A program made the position numbers and the translations under genes. A DNA stretch of 22,527 bases from Actinomycetes bacterium (lineage in GTDB: Bacteria; Actinomycetota; Actinomycetes; Actinomycetales; Microbacteriaceae), in the NCBI GenBank assembly GCA_023432005.1, contig JAEYVF010000080.1:1-22527 (forward strand), given 5' to 3'. A model generated the notes under the pieces. The model saw only the letters and a list, made by a program, of their open reading frames with translations. It was not told where the DNA came from and ran no database searches. Numbering within the stretch: the first letter of the stretch is position 1; each line of letters begins with the position of its first letter. Shown one piece after another: positions 6,106-13,368 of this stretch.

Positions 6106-7839
6106 CCCAAGAAGTCCTCGGCGACCGCTGTCGCCACCGCCATCGCCCTCGGCCTCTCGCTCATCGTGTCGGCCCCCGCCTTCGCCCTCGACGCTCCCCC
6201 ACCGGGCGACGAGGTCACCGCACCCGCGGAGGGAGGTGACTCCCAGCCCACCGAGCCCGCTCCCTCGCCGAGCGCCGCGTCGGCACCCGAGGCCCAGGCG
6301 CCCGAGCCTCAGGCGCTCGTCGCTCCCGCGCCGAGCGTGGTCGCGCGCTCCCAGAGCTCCTACCCCGCAGAGCTCTTCGGCGTCGCCCTCTACGTCTACA
6401 AGCTCATCGACCCGAGCGCTCCCCCGTCGTGGGAGAACTCGGGCCCGCAGACCCTCGTGCTCTCCGATGTCGACAACACGAGCGCCGACGGGAACGAGTG
6501 GTTCACCTCGTTCCACCCCGGCTTCCTGCCCGAAGAGGTCTGCGGGACGGGCTGGGCCGTCCAGCAGGACAAGGTGAAGTTCACCGGCTCCTACGCGTTC
6601 CCCGAGACGATCGTGCCGCCCGACGTCATCACGATCGGCTGGCCGCCTCTGTACGACGCCAAGCACGAGCCGCTCGAGCTCTACACGGACGTGCCCCCGT
6701 GCGACCCGCAGGTCGAGTGCGAGGCGAGCAACCCGTCGTATCCGTCGTACCCGACCGACCCCGCATGCACCGAGATCGAGGCGCAGCCCACGACTACACC
6801 GCCGAGCTGCACGGCACCGGGCAGCTACTCGCTGCCGCTCGTCGATCACGTCAGCTGGCTCCGCGACGGCTCCCCCGTCGCCCCCGGCGACTACGACGCC
6901 CCCGCCGGCACGACCGTGACCATCACCGCGGTCGCCGCGCCGGGGTGGAAGCTCACGGGCGGCGAGCTCGACCCCGAGACCTCGACGTGGACCCTCACCT
7001 GGCCGCTCGACTTCCCGAAGCCCGAGTGCGTCGAGCCGCAGCTCGTCGGTTCGCTCACGGCGCTGTGCCGTGACGACGTGCCGATCCTGTCGTACTCGGT
7101 GACGCTGCTCGACCCCGATAGCCAGTCGACGGGCTCCGAGGCCGTGCTCAGCCTCACCGACGGCGTCAACACCTACGTGTTCGACCCGATCCTCGGCAAC
7201 CTGAGCCACGGCGAGACCCTCACGGGCGAGCGACTCTGGCCCGGCGCGACCGTCGCCCCCGACGGAACGCCGACCGGATGGCCGGGCTGGGAGTTCGACG
7301 GCACCGACTGGGTGCCCACCGCGGGCAACTTCGCCTGGTCGCGCGCGGACGGCGTCACCGCGATCATCAGCGTGAACCCCGAGCTGATGGCCTCCGTCAC
7401 CTATCCCCCCGGCAGCCCGGAGTGCGTCCCCGGCCCGCGTGACACGCCGACGCTCGGCCTCTTCCCGACCAGCGCGACCCTCGCGCCGCATTGCACGGCA
7501 GACGGCGGAGCGCTGCTCACGCTCGGTCTCGTCGGAGGAGTGTCGTTCTTCGACGACGTGACCTACCTCATCGACGGGGTGCCCGCCGCGCGCTCGACGG
7601 TCGAGCTCCCCCCGGGCAGCTACCTCGTGAGGGCCGTCGTCAAGAACGCCGGTGACGGGCTCGACGGACCGACCCAATGGCGGCTGACCGTCACGGGCGG
7701 CCCCGCCTGCGGTGAACTCTCGACCCTCGCGCTCACGGGCGCTCAGGTCGGCCTGCCCCTCGTCGCGGCCGTGATGCTCCTCGCGACCGGCGCGGGGATC
7801 CTCCTCTACCGTCGCGCACGCCCCCAGCGCGCGGAGTGA
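6103..7839 (+). CDS. secreted cell-wall-anchored surface protein with LALTG sorting signal
   Basis: The 578-residue protein starts at GTG 6103, nine bases after AAGGA. An upstream in-frame ATG (6070) lies in a hairpin loop and would lengthen the signal peptide unnaturally. Residues 1-28 form a Sec signal peptide (KK, hydrophobic core, cleavage after AFA). A Pro/Ala/Glu-rich spacer runs to about residue 80. The body holds cysteine-bounded beta-rich modules with Ig-like wording such as SWLRDGSPVAPGDY. The C-terminus is a cell-wall sorting signal: LALTG (542-546), a hydrophobic stretch and the basic tail YRRARPQRAE. LAxTG is the signal read by class E sortases of high-GC Gram-positives; no sortase gene is in the window. 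No enzymatic domain is recognised; an adhesin or matrix role is a guess. Confidence 0.8.
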   Translation: MPKKSSATAVATAIALGLSLIVSAPAFALDAPPPGDEVTAPAEGGDSQPTEPAPSPSAASAPEAQAPEPQALVAPAPSVVARSQSSYPAELFGVALYVYKLIDPSAPPSWENSGPQTLVLSDVDNTSADGNEWFTSFHPGFLPEEVCGTGWAVQQDKVKFTGSYAFPETIVPPDVITIGWPPLYDAKHEPLELYTDVPPCDPQVECEASNPSYPSYPTDPACTEIEAQPTTTPPSCTAPGSYSLPLVDHVSWLRDGSPVAPGDYDAPAGTTVTITAVAAPGWKLTGGELDPETSTWTLTWPLDFPKPECVEPQLVGSLTALCRDDVPILSYSVTLLDPDSQSTGSEAVLSLTDGVNTYVFDPILGNLSHGETLTGERLWPGATVAPDGTPTGWPGWEFDGTDWVPTAGNFAWSRADGVTAIISVNPELMASVTYPPGSPECVPGPRDTPTLGLFPTSATLAPHCTADGGALLTLGLVGGVSFFDDVTYLIDGVPAARSTVELPPGSYLVRAVVKNAGDGLDGPTQWRLTVTGGPACGELSTLALTGAQVGLPLVAAVMLLATGAGILLYRRARPQRAE

Positions 7840-7847
7840 GAGAACCC

Positions 7848-7879
7848 GGGTCCCGTCCGCTGCAGGGGCGGACGGGCCC
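7848..7879. terminator. strong hairpin terminator between convergent genes
   Basis: CCCGTCCGC (7852-7860) pairs perfectly with GCGGACGGG (7868-7876) around a 7-nt loop. The stem continues for three more G-C pairs (7848-7850 with 7877-7879) past one bulged T at 7851. It lies nine bases after the surface-protein stop and before the 3' end of hemA. No T-tract follows on either strand, so it would act as a tail-less terminator, perhaps in both directions. Confidence 0.6.
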
Positions 7880-7881
7880 CG

Positions 7882-7929
7882 GCATCCCCTGAGGTCAGCA
7901 TCCCCTGAGGTCAGCGCCTCCTGAGGTCA
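7882..7929. repeat. three tandem copies of a 16-bp unit over the hemA stop codon
   Basis: The units at 7882-7897 and 7898-7913 are identical (gcatcccctgaggtca). The third, at 7914-7929, differs at three positions near its start (gcgcctcctgaggtca) and contains the hemA stop codon (TGA on the minus strand, 7927-7929). Each unit supplies the small palindrome CTGA-GG-TCAG, so three lie exactly 16 bp apart. Because 16 is not a multiple of three, the repeated TGA triplets fall in all three minus-strand frames. Confidence 0.85.
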
Positions 7930-9174
7930 GGCGCTCGCCGCGTCGCCGCTCTCGACCGCGCGCGGCGCATCCGGCGCGAGTCCGTGAAGCGCCTCGAGGC
8001 CCGTGACGAAGTCGTCGAGGCGCCCTGCGGCGGCCAGCTCACGGGCGCGCTCGGAGGGTCCGTGCACGAGCACGCCGGCGAAGTGCCGGAGCGCGGCCTC
8101 CACGCGGCCGTCGTCGCCGCGGGTGCGAGCCCGGGCGACCTCGGCCTCGAGCAGTGCTTCGATGTGGCGGCGCAGGGCCACGATCGCCGGTGCCGCGGCG
8201 GCATCGGCCGCGAACTCGGCCGCGGCATCCCCGACGAGGGCGTGCGCCGAACCCGCGAGCTCGGGCACGGGGGCGTGGAGCGCGAGCAGCTCGAGGTCGA
8301 TGAGCTCGACCTCCGGCAGAGCGCCGACAGCAGGGTCGACGTTCCGCGGCAGGCCCAGGTCGATCACGAGCAGGCGGTGGCCCGACGGCATGTCATCGGG
8401 CCCCACGGTGTAGCGAGAGGTGCAGGTCACCACGACGTCGGCGCCCGCAAGTGCGGAGCGCAGCTCGGACTCGGGCGTCACCCCGTACTTCGCGGCGAAC
8501 AGGGCGGCCCGGCCTGTCGCCGAGAACACCCGGACGTCAGCCGCGCCGCGAGCGCGCAGCGAGGCGATCGTCGTCGCGGCGTAGCGCCCCGTGCCGACGA
8601 GCAGCACCTGCACCTTCGACCAGTCCGGCACCCGCGCCGATGCGAGGTCGAGCGCGAGGCGGGCGACGCCGCGGTCGGCGCGACTCTGGTCGGCGACCCC
8701 GCGCACGGAGCGGGAGGTGCGCGCGGCGTGCTGGAAGAGACGGTCGAGCTGCGGGCTCACGGTGCCCGCGGCGCGCGCGTCCTGCGCGGCCCGCTGCACC
8801 TGGCCGGAGATCTCCTCCTCGCCCACGACCATCGACTCGAGGCCGGCCGTCACCGCGAAGAGGTGCCGCACCGCGCTCACGCCCAGGTGCGTGTCGGCGA
8901 CGGCCCGCAACCGCTGGGCGTCCTCCGGCGCGTCCGCCGCGAGAGCCGCGGCGACCGCCTCGGCGGCGACGGCATCCGGAGCGGTCAGCGGGTCGTCGAG
9001 GTCGAGGTAGGCCTCGAAGCGGTTGCAGGTCGACAGCACCACGACGCCCCGCACGAACGCGTGCCGGGCGAGCCGATCCGCCGCCTCGGCAGCCGGGATG
9101 CGGGACACCCGGTCGAGGAGGTCGAACCCGGCGTTGCCGTGGTTCGCCGTCAGACAGAACAGCACGGCAACCAT
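7927..9174 (-). CDS. hemA: glutamyl-tRNA reductase
   Basis: HemA reduces glutamate bound to tRNA-Glu to glutamate-1-semialdehyde with NADPH, the first committed step of the C5 haem pathway; HemL, encoded in this locus, uses its product. The 415-residue protein carries the catalytic cysteine C50 in STCNRFEAY, the conserved GLESMVVGEEEISGQV segment (111-126), an NADPH-binding Rossmann loop GTGRYA (194-199), the IDLGLPRNVDP segment (271-281) and a helical C-terminal dimerisation domain. The start is ATG 9172-9174, which places C50 at its usual position. The gene is transcribed away from hemE across a gap of only 58 bp, and its 3' end lies in a tandem repeat. Confidence 0.96.
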   Translation of the reverse strand: MVAVLFCLTANHGNAGFDLLDRVSRIPAAEAADRLARHAFVRGVVVLSTCNRFEAYLDLDDPLTAPDAVAAEAVAAALAADAPEDAQRLRAVADTHLGVSAVRHLFAVTAGLESMVVGEEEISGQVQRAAQDARAAGTVSPQLDRLFQHAARTSRSVRGVADQSRADRGVARLALDLASARVPDWSKVQVLLVGTGRYAATTIASLRARGAADVRVFSATGRAALFAAKYGVTPESELRSALAGADVVVTCTSRYTVGPDDMPSGHRLLVIDLGLPRNVDPAVGALPEVELIDLELLALHAPVPELAGSAHALVGDAAAEFAADAAAAPAIVALRRHIEALLEAEVARARTRGDDGRVEAALRHFAGVLVHGPSERARELAAAGRLDDFVTGLEALHGLAPDAPRAVESGDAASA

Positions 9175-9216
9175 GGTACGAGGCGTCTTCCGAAAGGGGG
9201 CCGACAGCGCGGACAT

Positions 9217-9232
9217 GGGAGAGGATGGGGGA
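9217..9232 (+). promoter_or_regulatory. hemE start-proximal element shared with hemQ
   Basis: The 13-mer GGGAGAGGATGGG (9217-9229) ends three bases before the GTG start. The identical 13-mer occurs at the same distance before the GTG of hemQ. Within it GAGGAT lies six bases from the GTG and could be a degenerate leaderless -10. The purine-rich run could also serve as a ribosome binding site. Confidence 0.45.
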
Positions 9233-10288
9233 GTGCTTCCCCCGTCACATCCCCTGATCGACGGCCGGACATCGGCCTCTCCCTTCATCCGCGCAGTGCG
9301 GGGGGAGCGACCCGAGCGCACCCCGGTGTGGTTCATGCGGCAGGCGGGGCGCTCGCTTCCCGAGTATCGCGCCTCACGCGCGGGCGTCGAGATGCTCGAC
9401 GCGTGCCTCACGCCCGAGCTCGCGGCCGAGATCACGCTCCAGCCGGTGCGTCGCCACGGCGTCGACGCCGCCATCCTGTTCAGCGACATCGTCGTGCCCG
9501 TGCTGCTCGCGGGCGTCGACGTGCGCATCGTCGCCGGGCGCGGCCCGGTGCTCGACGCGCCCATCCGCACCGCCTCCGACGTGCTGCGGCTGCGGCCCCT
9601 CGACCCGGACGCGCTCGCCCCGATCTCGGAGGCCGTGCGGCTCACGGTCGCCGAGCTCGGCGGGACGCCTCTCATCGCGTTCGGCGGAGCACCGTTCACG
9701 CTCGCCTCCTACCTCGTCGAGGGCGGCCCCTCGAAGGATCAGCTGCGAGCCCGCTCACTCATGTACTCCGATCCGCATACGTGGGCCGCTCTGCTCAACT
9801 GGTGCGCCGACGTGACGGGCGCGTTCCTGCGCGCGCAGGTCGAGGCGGGAGCGAGTGCCGCGCAGCTCTTCGACTCCTGGGTCGGCTCGCTCTCGCGGCG
9901 TGACTACCAGCGTCGCGTCGCGCCGCACTCGAAGCGCGCGCTCGACGCTCTGCGCGGACTCGAGGTGCCCAAGCTGCACTTCGGCGTCGGCAGCGGCGAG
10001 GTCCTCGACCTGCTGCCCGGCGTGGGAGCGGATGCGATCGGCATCGACTGGCGCATCCCGCTCGACGAGGCCAGCGCCCGGCTCGGCGGCGGGATCCCCC
10101 TCCAGGGCAACATCGACCCCGCCCTGCTCGCAGCGCCGTGGCCGGTGCTCCAGGCGCACGTCGAGGACGTGCTCGACCGGGGCCTCTCGGCTCCCGCGCA
10201 CGTCGCCAACCTCGGTCACGGCGTGCCGCCCGACACCGACCCCGACGTGCTGACGCGCATCGTGGAGCTCGTGCATGCCCGTCTCTGA
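9233..10288 (+). CDS. hemE: uroporphyrinogen decarboxylase
   Basis: HemE decarboxylates the four acetate side chains of uroporphyrinogen III to give coproporphyrinogen III, the substrate of the next gene product, HemY. The 351-residue protein has the family signatures FMRQAGR (34-40), LFSDI with the catalytic aspartate D85, GGAPFTLASYLVEGG (151-165), LFDSW (212-216), GNIDP and the late NLGHGVPPDTDP. GTG 9233 is chosen as start because an identical upstream element stands at the same distance from the hemQ GTG; an in-frame ATG six codons upstream (9215) is the alternative. The 3' end overlaps hemY by 14 bases, so the two are translated from one message. Confidence 0.95.
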   Translation: MLPPSHPLIDGRTSASPFIRAVRGERPERTPVWFMRQAGRSLPEYRASRAGVEMLDACLTPELAAEITLQPVRRHGVDAAILFSDIVVPVLLAGVDVRIVAGRGPVLDAPIRTASDVLRLRPLDPDALAPISEAVRLTVAELGGTPLIAFGGAPFTLASYLVEGGPSKDQLRARSLMYSDPHTWAALLNWCADVTGAFLRAQVEAGASAAQLFDSWVGSLSRRDYQRRVAPHSKRALDALRGLEVPKLHFGVGSGEVLDLLPGVGADAIGIDWRIPLDEASARLGGGIPLQGNIDPALLAAPWPVLQAHVEDVLDRGLSAPAHVANLGHGVPPDTDPDVLTRIVELVHARL

Positions 10289-11546
10289 CCGGGCTGTCGT
10301 GGTGGGCGGCGGCGTCGCCGGCCTCGTCGCCGCGCGTGCGCTCGCCCTCGCCGGGCACGACGTCGAGCTGCTCGAGAGGAGCGACCGCCTCGGGGGTCAG
10401 GTGGCATCGCATTCCCTCGCCGGCATCCAGCTGGACGCGGGCGCCGAGGCGTATGCGGTGCGCGGAGATGTCGTGCCGAACCTCTTGCGCGCTCTGCACC
10501 TCGAGTCCGACATCGTGCACCCGGCCGCAGCCCCCGCATGGCTTCAGCGCGCCGACGGCACGGCGGTGCCGTTGCCCGCGACGAGCCTGCTCGGCATCCC
10601 GGGGGTACCTCTTGCTCAAGACGTCATCGACGCCATCGGGCTCCGAGCGGCACTCCGCGCCCAGCTCGACAACCTCATGCCGGGGCTCGTCGCCGCGAAA
10701 GCCGACTCCGTTGGAGAGCTCGTGCGCCGCCGGATGGGTCGGGCCGTGCTCGAGGGTCTCGTCGCGCCCGTCGTGCGCGGCGTGCACTCCGTCGCCCCCG
10801 ACGAGCTCGACGTCGATCGCGCGGCACCGGGTCTGCGCGGCGCGCTCCTGCGGCAAGGCAGCCTCGCCGCCGCGGTGCGCTCGCGCCGCGAGTCGGCACC
10901 GGCGGGCGCGCTCGTGGCCTCGCTGCGGGGCGGGCTGCACCGGATGGTGGCGGCGCTCGAAGCGGATCTCGAGCGGTTCGGCGTGCGGGTGCGGACGGGC
11001 ATCGACGTGGTGGCGGCCGACGCGCGGGGCGTGACGACGGCGACGGGCGAACGCGTGGCGGGCGAGGTCGTCGTCGCAGCCGCGCTCGATGCCGACGCTC
11101 CGCGCACGAGGGTCACGGTCGCGACGATCGCCGTCGACGCACCGGAGCTCGCGGACGCGCCCCGCGGCACGGGCGTGCTGGTCGCCTCGGGCGCGCCCGG
11201 TGTCGCGGCGCGCGCGCTCACGCACCTCACCGCCAAGTGGGCGTGGCTCGCCGAGAGCACTCCGCTTCAGCTCGTCCGTCTCTCGTACGACGAGGGCATC
11301 GAGGTCACCGCCGAGCGCGCCCGACGCGACGCCGAGGTGCTGCTCGGGCGCTCCCTCCCCGCCCCGCTCGACGCCGCGATCGTGCGCTGGGAGCGGGTGG
11401 GACGACGTGCGGTCGCAGGGCATGCCATTGACGGAATGCATCGGGTGGGGGAGGCTGAATCCGGAACCGGGCTCTCCACCGTCATCCCTTACGCCCTCGA
11501 CGTCGTCAACGCAATCCCCTCCGACGGCGCGGACGGCCAGGACTAG
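10275..11546 (+). CDS. hemY: coproporphyrinogen/protoporphyrinogen oxidase (HemY/CgoX type)
   Basis: This FAD enzyme takes six electrons from the porphyrinogen using oxygen. In organisms with HemQ, as here, the physiological substrate is coproporphyrinogen III and the product coproporphyrin III (name CgoX; often annotated hemG or hemY). The 423-residue protein opens with the FAD loop GGGVAG (11-16) followed by an acidic ribose-binding end (VELLERSDRLGGQ). It has the flavin amine-oxidase C-terminal signature (GTGLSTVIPYALDVVNAI). It is somewhat short for the family, which commonly has 450-480 residues, without any visible frameshift. It overlaps hemE by 14 bases. The next gene starts 57 bp on, and the hemY stop codon is part of a TANNNT hexamer. 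Confidence 0.9.
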   Translation: MPVSDRAVVVGGGVAGLVAARALALAGHDVELLERSDRLGGQVASHSLAGIQLDAGAEAYAVRGDVVPNLLRALHLESDIVHPAAAPAWLQRADGTAVPLPATSLLGIPGVPLAQDVIDAIGLRAALRAQLDNLMPGLVAAKADSVGELVRRRMGRAVLEGLVAPVVRGVHSVAPDELDVDRAAPGLRGALLRQGSLAAAVRSRRESAPAGALVASLRGGLHRMVAALEADLERFGVRVRTGIDVVAADARGVTTATGERVAGEVVVAAALDADAPRTRVTVATIAVDAPELADAPRGTGVLVASGAPGVAARALTHLTAKWAWLAESTPLQLVRLSYDEGIEVTAERARRDAEVLLGRSLPAPLDAAIVRWERVGRRAVAGHAIDGMHRVGEAESGTGLSTVIPYALDVVNAIPSDGADGQD

Positions 11547-11549
11547 TCT
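11544..11549 (+). promoter_or_regulatory. candidate -10 for the envelope trio, overlapping the hemY stop
   Basis: TAGTCT includes the hemY TAG and sits in the 8-bp palindrome GACTAGTC (11541-11548). It would place a transcription start near 11556, about 48 nt before the YtxH-like gene. No good -35 is visible, so this is only a suggestion. Confidence 0.25.
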
Positions 11550-11603
11550 GAACGCAGCCCCCGAGATCACCGCGTATCGGGACGCGGAGAAACGGAGCAC
11601 CGC

Positions 11604-11954
11604 ATGAAGGGCAAGATCCTCTTCCTCGCCGGCCTCGGCGTCGGCTACGTGCTCGGCACGCGCGCCGGACGCGAGCGATACGAGCAGATCAAGACGGCCG
11701 CCGCCAATCTCTGGAACGCGCCAGCCGTGCAGAAGCGCGTCGACGACGTGCAGGACTTCGTGAAGGACCACGCCCCGGAGGTCGCGGAGTTCGTGACCGA
11801 CGGCGCGAAGAAGGTCGTCGCGCAGGTCTCGGGCCGCACCGCCGGCCCCAAGAAGCCCGCCTCGCGTTCCGGCTCGAGCAGCGGCTCGAGCAGCAGCTCG
11901 GGCTCGAAGTCCACGTCGAGCACCAAGAAGCCGGCGTCCGGCTCCAAGTCCTGA
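11604..11954 (+). CDS. YtxH-like small membrane protein
   Basis: The 116-residue protein has a glycine-patterned N-terminal membrane segment (about 5-18, ending in the motif GYVLGTRAGRERYEQI), an amphipathic helical middle, and a low-complexity Ser/Gly/Lys tail from about residue 86. The GTRAGRERY stretch after a short hydrophobic helix is typical of YtxH-like proteins of actinobacteria, whose role is unknown; related proteins are linked to envelope stress. The start is ATG 11604, with GGAG six bases before it. It is the first of three small envelope genes inside the haem locus. The tail is encoded by short repeats, including two perfect copies of GGCTCGAGCAGC (11871-11894). Confidence 0.75.
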   Translation: MKGKILFLAGLGVGYVLGTRAGRERYEQIKTAAANLWNAPAVQKRVDDVQDFVKDHAPEVAEFVTDGAKKVVAQVSGRTAGPKKPASRSGSSSGSSSSSGSKSTSSTKKPASGSKS

Positions 11955-11964
11955 GGGAGGGGTC

Positions 11965-12390
11965 ATGACCGACCCCCGCGCCGGGGCGGCGCCGCGCAAG
12001 CGCTCGCTCATCGAGCTGCTCACGAGCCTGCCCGAGCAGGTCCAGCAGCTCGTTCAGCGCGAGATCGAGCTCGTCAAGACCGAGCTCATCGAGAAGCTCA
12101 AGGCCCTCGGTGTCGGAGCGGGTCTCCTGCTCGGCGCCGTCATCACGCTGATGTTCTTCATCGGCGTGCTGCTCACGCTCGCGATCATCGGCCTCAGCTA
12201 CGTGATGCCCGACTGGGCGGCGGCGCTCGTCGTCGCGGGCGTTCTGCTGATCGTCGCGGTGATCCTCGCGCTCGTGGGCTACCGCATCCTCCAGCGCGGC
12301 ATCCCGCCGGTGCCCACGGAGGCCATCGCATCCATCCAGAAGGACATCCTCGCCGTCAAGGGCGAGGGGAGACGAGGCGCAGATGTCTGA
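11965..12390 (+). CDS. PF07332-type holin-like (phage holin family) membrane protein
   Basis: The 141-residue protein begins with an amphipathic helix (SLIELLTSLPEQVQQLVQRE), followed by two membrane helices (about 50-78 and 84-106) and a short cytoplasmic tail. This is the layout of the actinobacterial family called phage holin family or Holin-X (PF07332). Despite the name, members are chromosomal genes with no known lytic role, and there are no phage genes here. ATG 11965 is preceded by a strong GGAGGGG. The gene lies 10 bp after the YtxH-like gene and overlaps the next gene by eight bases, so the three are surely one operon. Confidence 0.8.
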   Translation: MTDPRAGAAPRKRSLIELLTSLPEQVQQLVQREIELVKTELIEKLKALGVGAGLLLGAVITLMFFIGVLLTLAIIGLSYVMPDWAAALVVAGVLLIVAVILALVGYRILQRGIPPVPTEAIASIQKDILAVKGEGRRGADV

Positions 12391-12622
12391 CGCAACCGAG
12401 ACCGCCAAGGCCGCCGCGCGGCAGGCCCGCCACCAGCTGGCCGACACGCTCGATCAGCTCGAGGACAAGCTCAACGTGCCCAAGCGCACGGGCGAGCTCG
12501 TCGAGAAGGCCAAGGTCGCCTACGAGAAGAACCCTGTGCCGTGGATCGTGGGCGGTGCCGCCGTCGCCATCATCGCCGTCGGCCTCGTCGCGTGGGCCAT
12601 CTTCGGCGGCGACGACGACTGA
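12383..12622 (+). CDS. DUF3618-like small membrane protein
   Basis: The 79-residue protein has a charged, probably coiled N-terminal half (ARHQLADTLDQLEDKLNVP) and a single membrane helix (about 53-74) ending in an acidic GGDDD tail. This is the usual pattern of DUF3618, a family commonly found beside PF07332 proteins in actinobacteria. Its start codon overlaps the holin-like gene by eight bases. The family function is unknown. The next gene, hemQ, begins 53 bp downstream with its own start-proximal element. Confidence 0.75.
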   Translation: MSDATETAKAAARQARHQLADTLDQLEDKLNVPKRTGELVEKAKVAYEKNPVPWIVGGAAVAIIAVGLVAWAIFGGDDD

Positions 12623-12659
12623 GCGCCGCCCGCCCTCGATTCGCGGGTAATCCGTTTGA

Positions 12660-12675
12660 GGGAGAGGATGGGAGG
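12660..12675 (+). promoter_or_regulatory. hemQ start-proximal element shared with hemE
   Basis: GGGAGAGGATGGG (12660-12672) is identical to the sequence before hemE and ends three bases before the GTG at 12676, the same spacing as there. It implies that hemQ and the genes behind it can be started separately from the envelope trio. Confidence 0.45.
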
Positions 12676-13368
12676 GTGACGCACGCCCCCACCGTCCCGT
12701 CCGAGATCAGCGAGAGCCCCAGCGGGTTCGCGCTCTGGGCCGTGTGGCGACGCGACCCCGCCGTCCGCGGTCCGGTCGACGTGGGCGGACTTGCGGATGC
12801 CGTGGCCGCCGTCGAGGCGGGGGGCGTGGCCGTGCGCGGCTTCTACGACGTCTCGGGCCTGCGCGCCGACGCCGACCTCCTGGTCTGGCTCACGGGCGAC
12901 ACCGCTGATGGCCTCCAGGCCGCGTTGCGCACCCTGCGGCGGGTGCCCGCGATCGCCGCCCTGCTGCCCACCTGGAACGCGCTCGGCGTGCATCGCGAGG
13001 CGGAGTTCAGCCGCGCCCACGCTCCCGCCTTCCTGCGGGGGCTGCCGCCCCAGGGCTGGGTCACCGTCTACCCCTTCGTGCGCAGCTACGACTGGTACCT
13101 GCTGCCCGACGACGAGCGTCGCGGGATGCTCGCCGACCACGGCCGCAAGGGGTCGGAGCACGCGGGCGTGCAGGCCAACACGGTGGCGAGCTTCGCGCTC
13201 GGCGACTACGAGTGGATCCTCGCGCTCGAGGCCGACGAGGTCACCGAGCTCGTCGACCTCATGCGCCACCTGCGCAAGACGGAGGCGCGCCGCCACATCC
13301 GCGAGGAGGTGCCGTTCTTCACCGGGCGGCGCATCGGCGTGGACGAGATCGCGGAGGTGCTCGCATGA
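12676..13368 (+). CDS. hemQ: coprohaem decarboxylase HemQ (ChdC, chlorite-dismutase family)
   Basis: HemQ decarboxylates two propionates of iron-coproporphyrin III with peroxide to give haem b, the final step of this pathway. The 230-residue protein shows the actinobacterial active site: Y132 in YPFVRSYDWYLLP, the probable proximal haem ligand H155 in MLADHGRKG, and a distal histidine H115. These are offset by exactly three from the residues I recall for Corynebacterium diphtheriae ChdC (H118, Y135, H158), which marks the actinobacterial clade. The start is GTG 12676, behind an element shared with hemE. The stop overlaps the hemH start as ATGA, so iron insertion and decarboxylation are translationally coupled. 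Confidence 0.93.
   Translation: MTHAPTVPSEISESPSGFALWAVWRRDPAVRGPVDVGGLADAVAAVEAGGVAVRGFYDVSGLRADADLLVWLTGDTADGLQAALRTLRRVPAIAALLPTWNALGVHREAEFSRAHAPAFLRGLPPQGWVTVYPFVRSYDWYLLPDDERRGMLADHGRKGSEHAGVQANTVASFALGDYEWILALEADEVTELVDLMRHLRKTEARRHIREEVPFFTGRRIGVDEIAEVLA

Noticed and set aside
9215..9217. ATG as the hemE start
   Set aside because: It overlaps the 13-bp element shared with hemQ, and the hemQ copy has no ATG there. The GTG at 9233 keeps the same register in both genes.
11860..11953. Short repeats in the tail of the YtxH-like gene as a mobile or CRISPR-like element
   Set aside because: The repeats encode a Ser/Gly/Lys low-complexity tail in frame; they are coding microsatellite-like sequence.
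11965..12390. Holin-like gene as evidence of a prophage
   Set aside because: PF07332 proteins are widespread chromosomal genes in actinobacteria, and no integrase, capsid, tail, lysin or attachment site is nearby.
12628..12645. Small dyad between the DUF3618 gene and hemQ as a terminator
   Set aside because: Only about five pairs can form, with a long loop and no T-run; this is too weak in GC-rich DNA.
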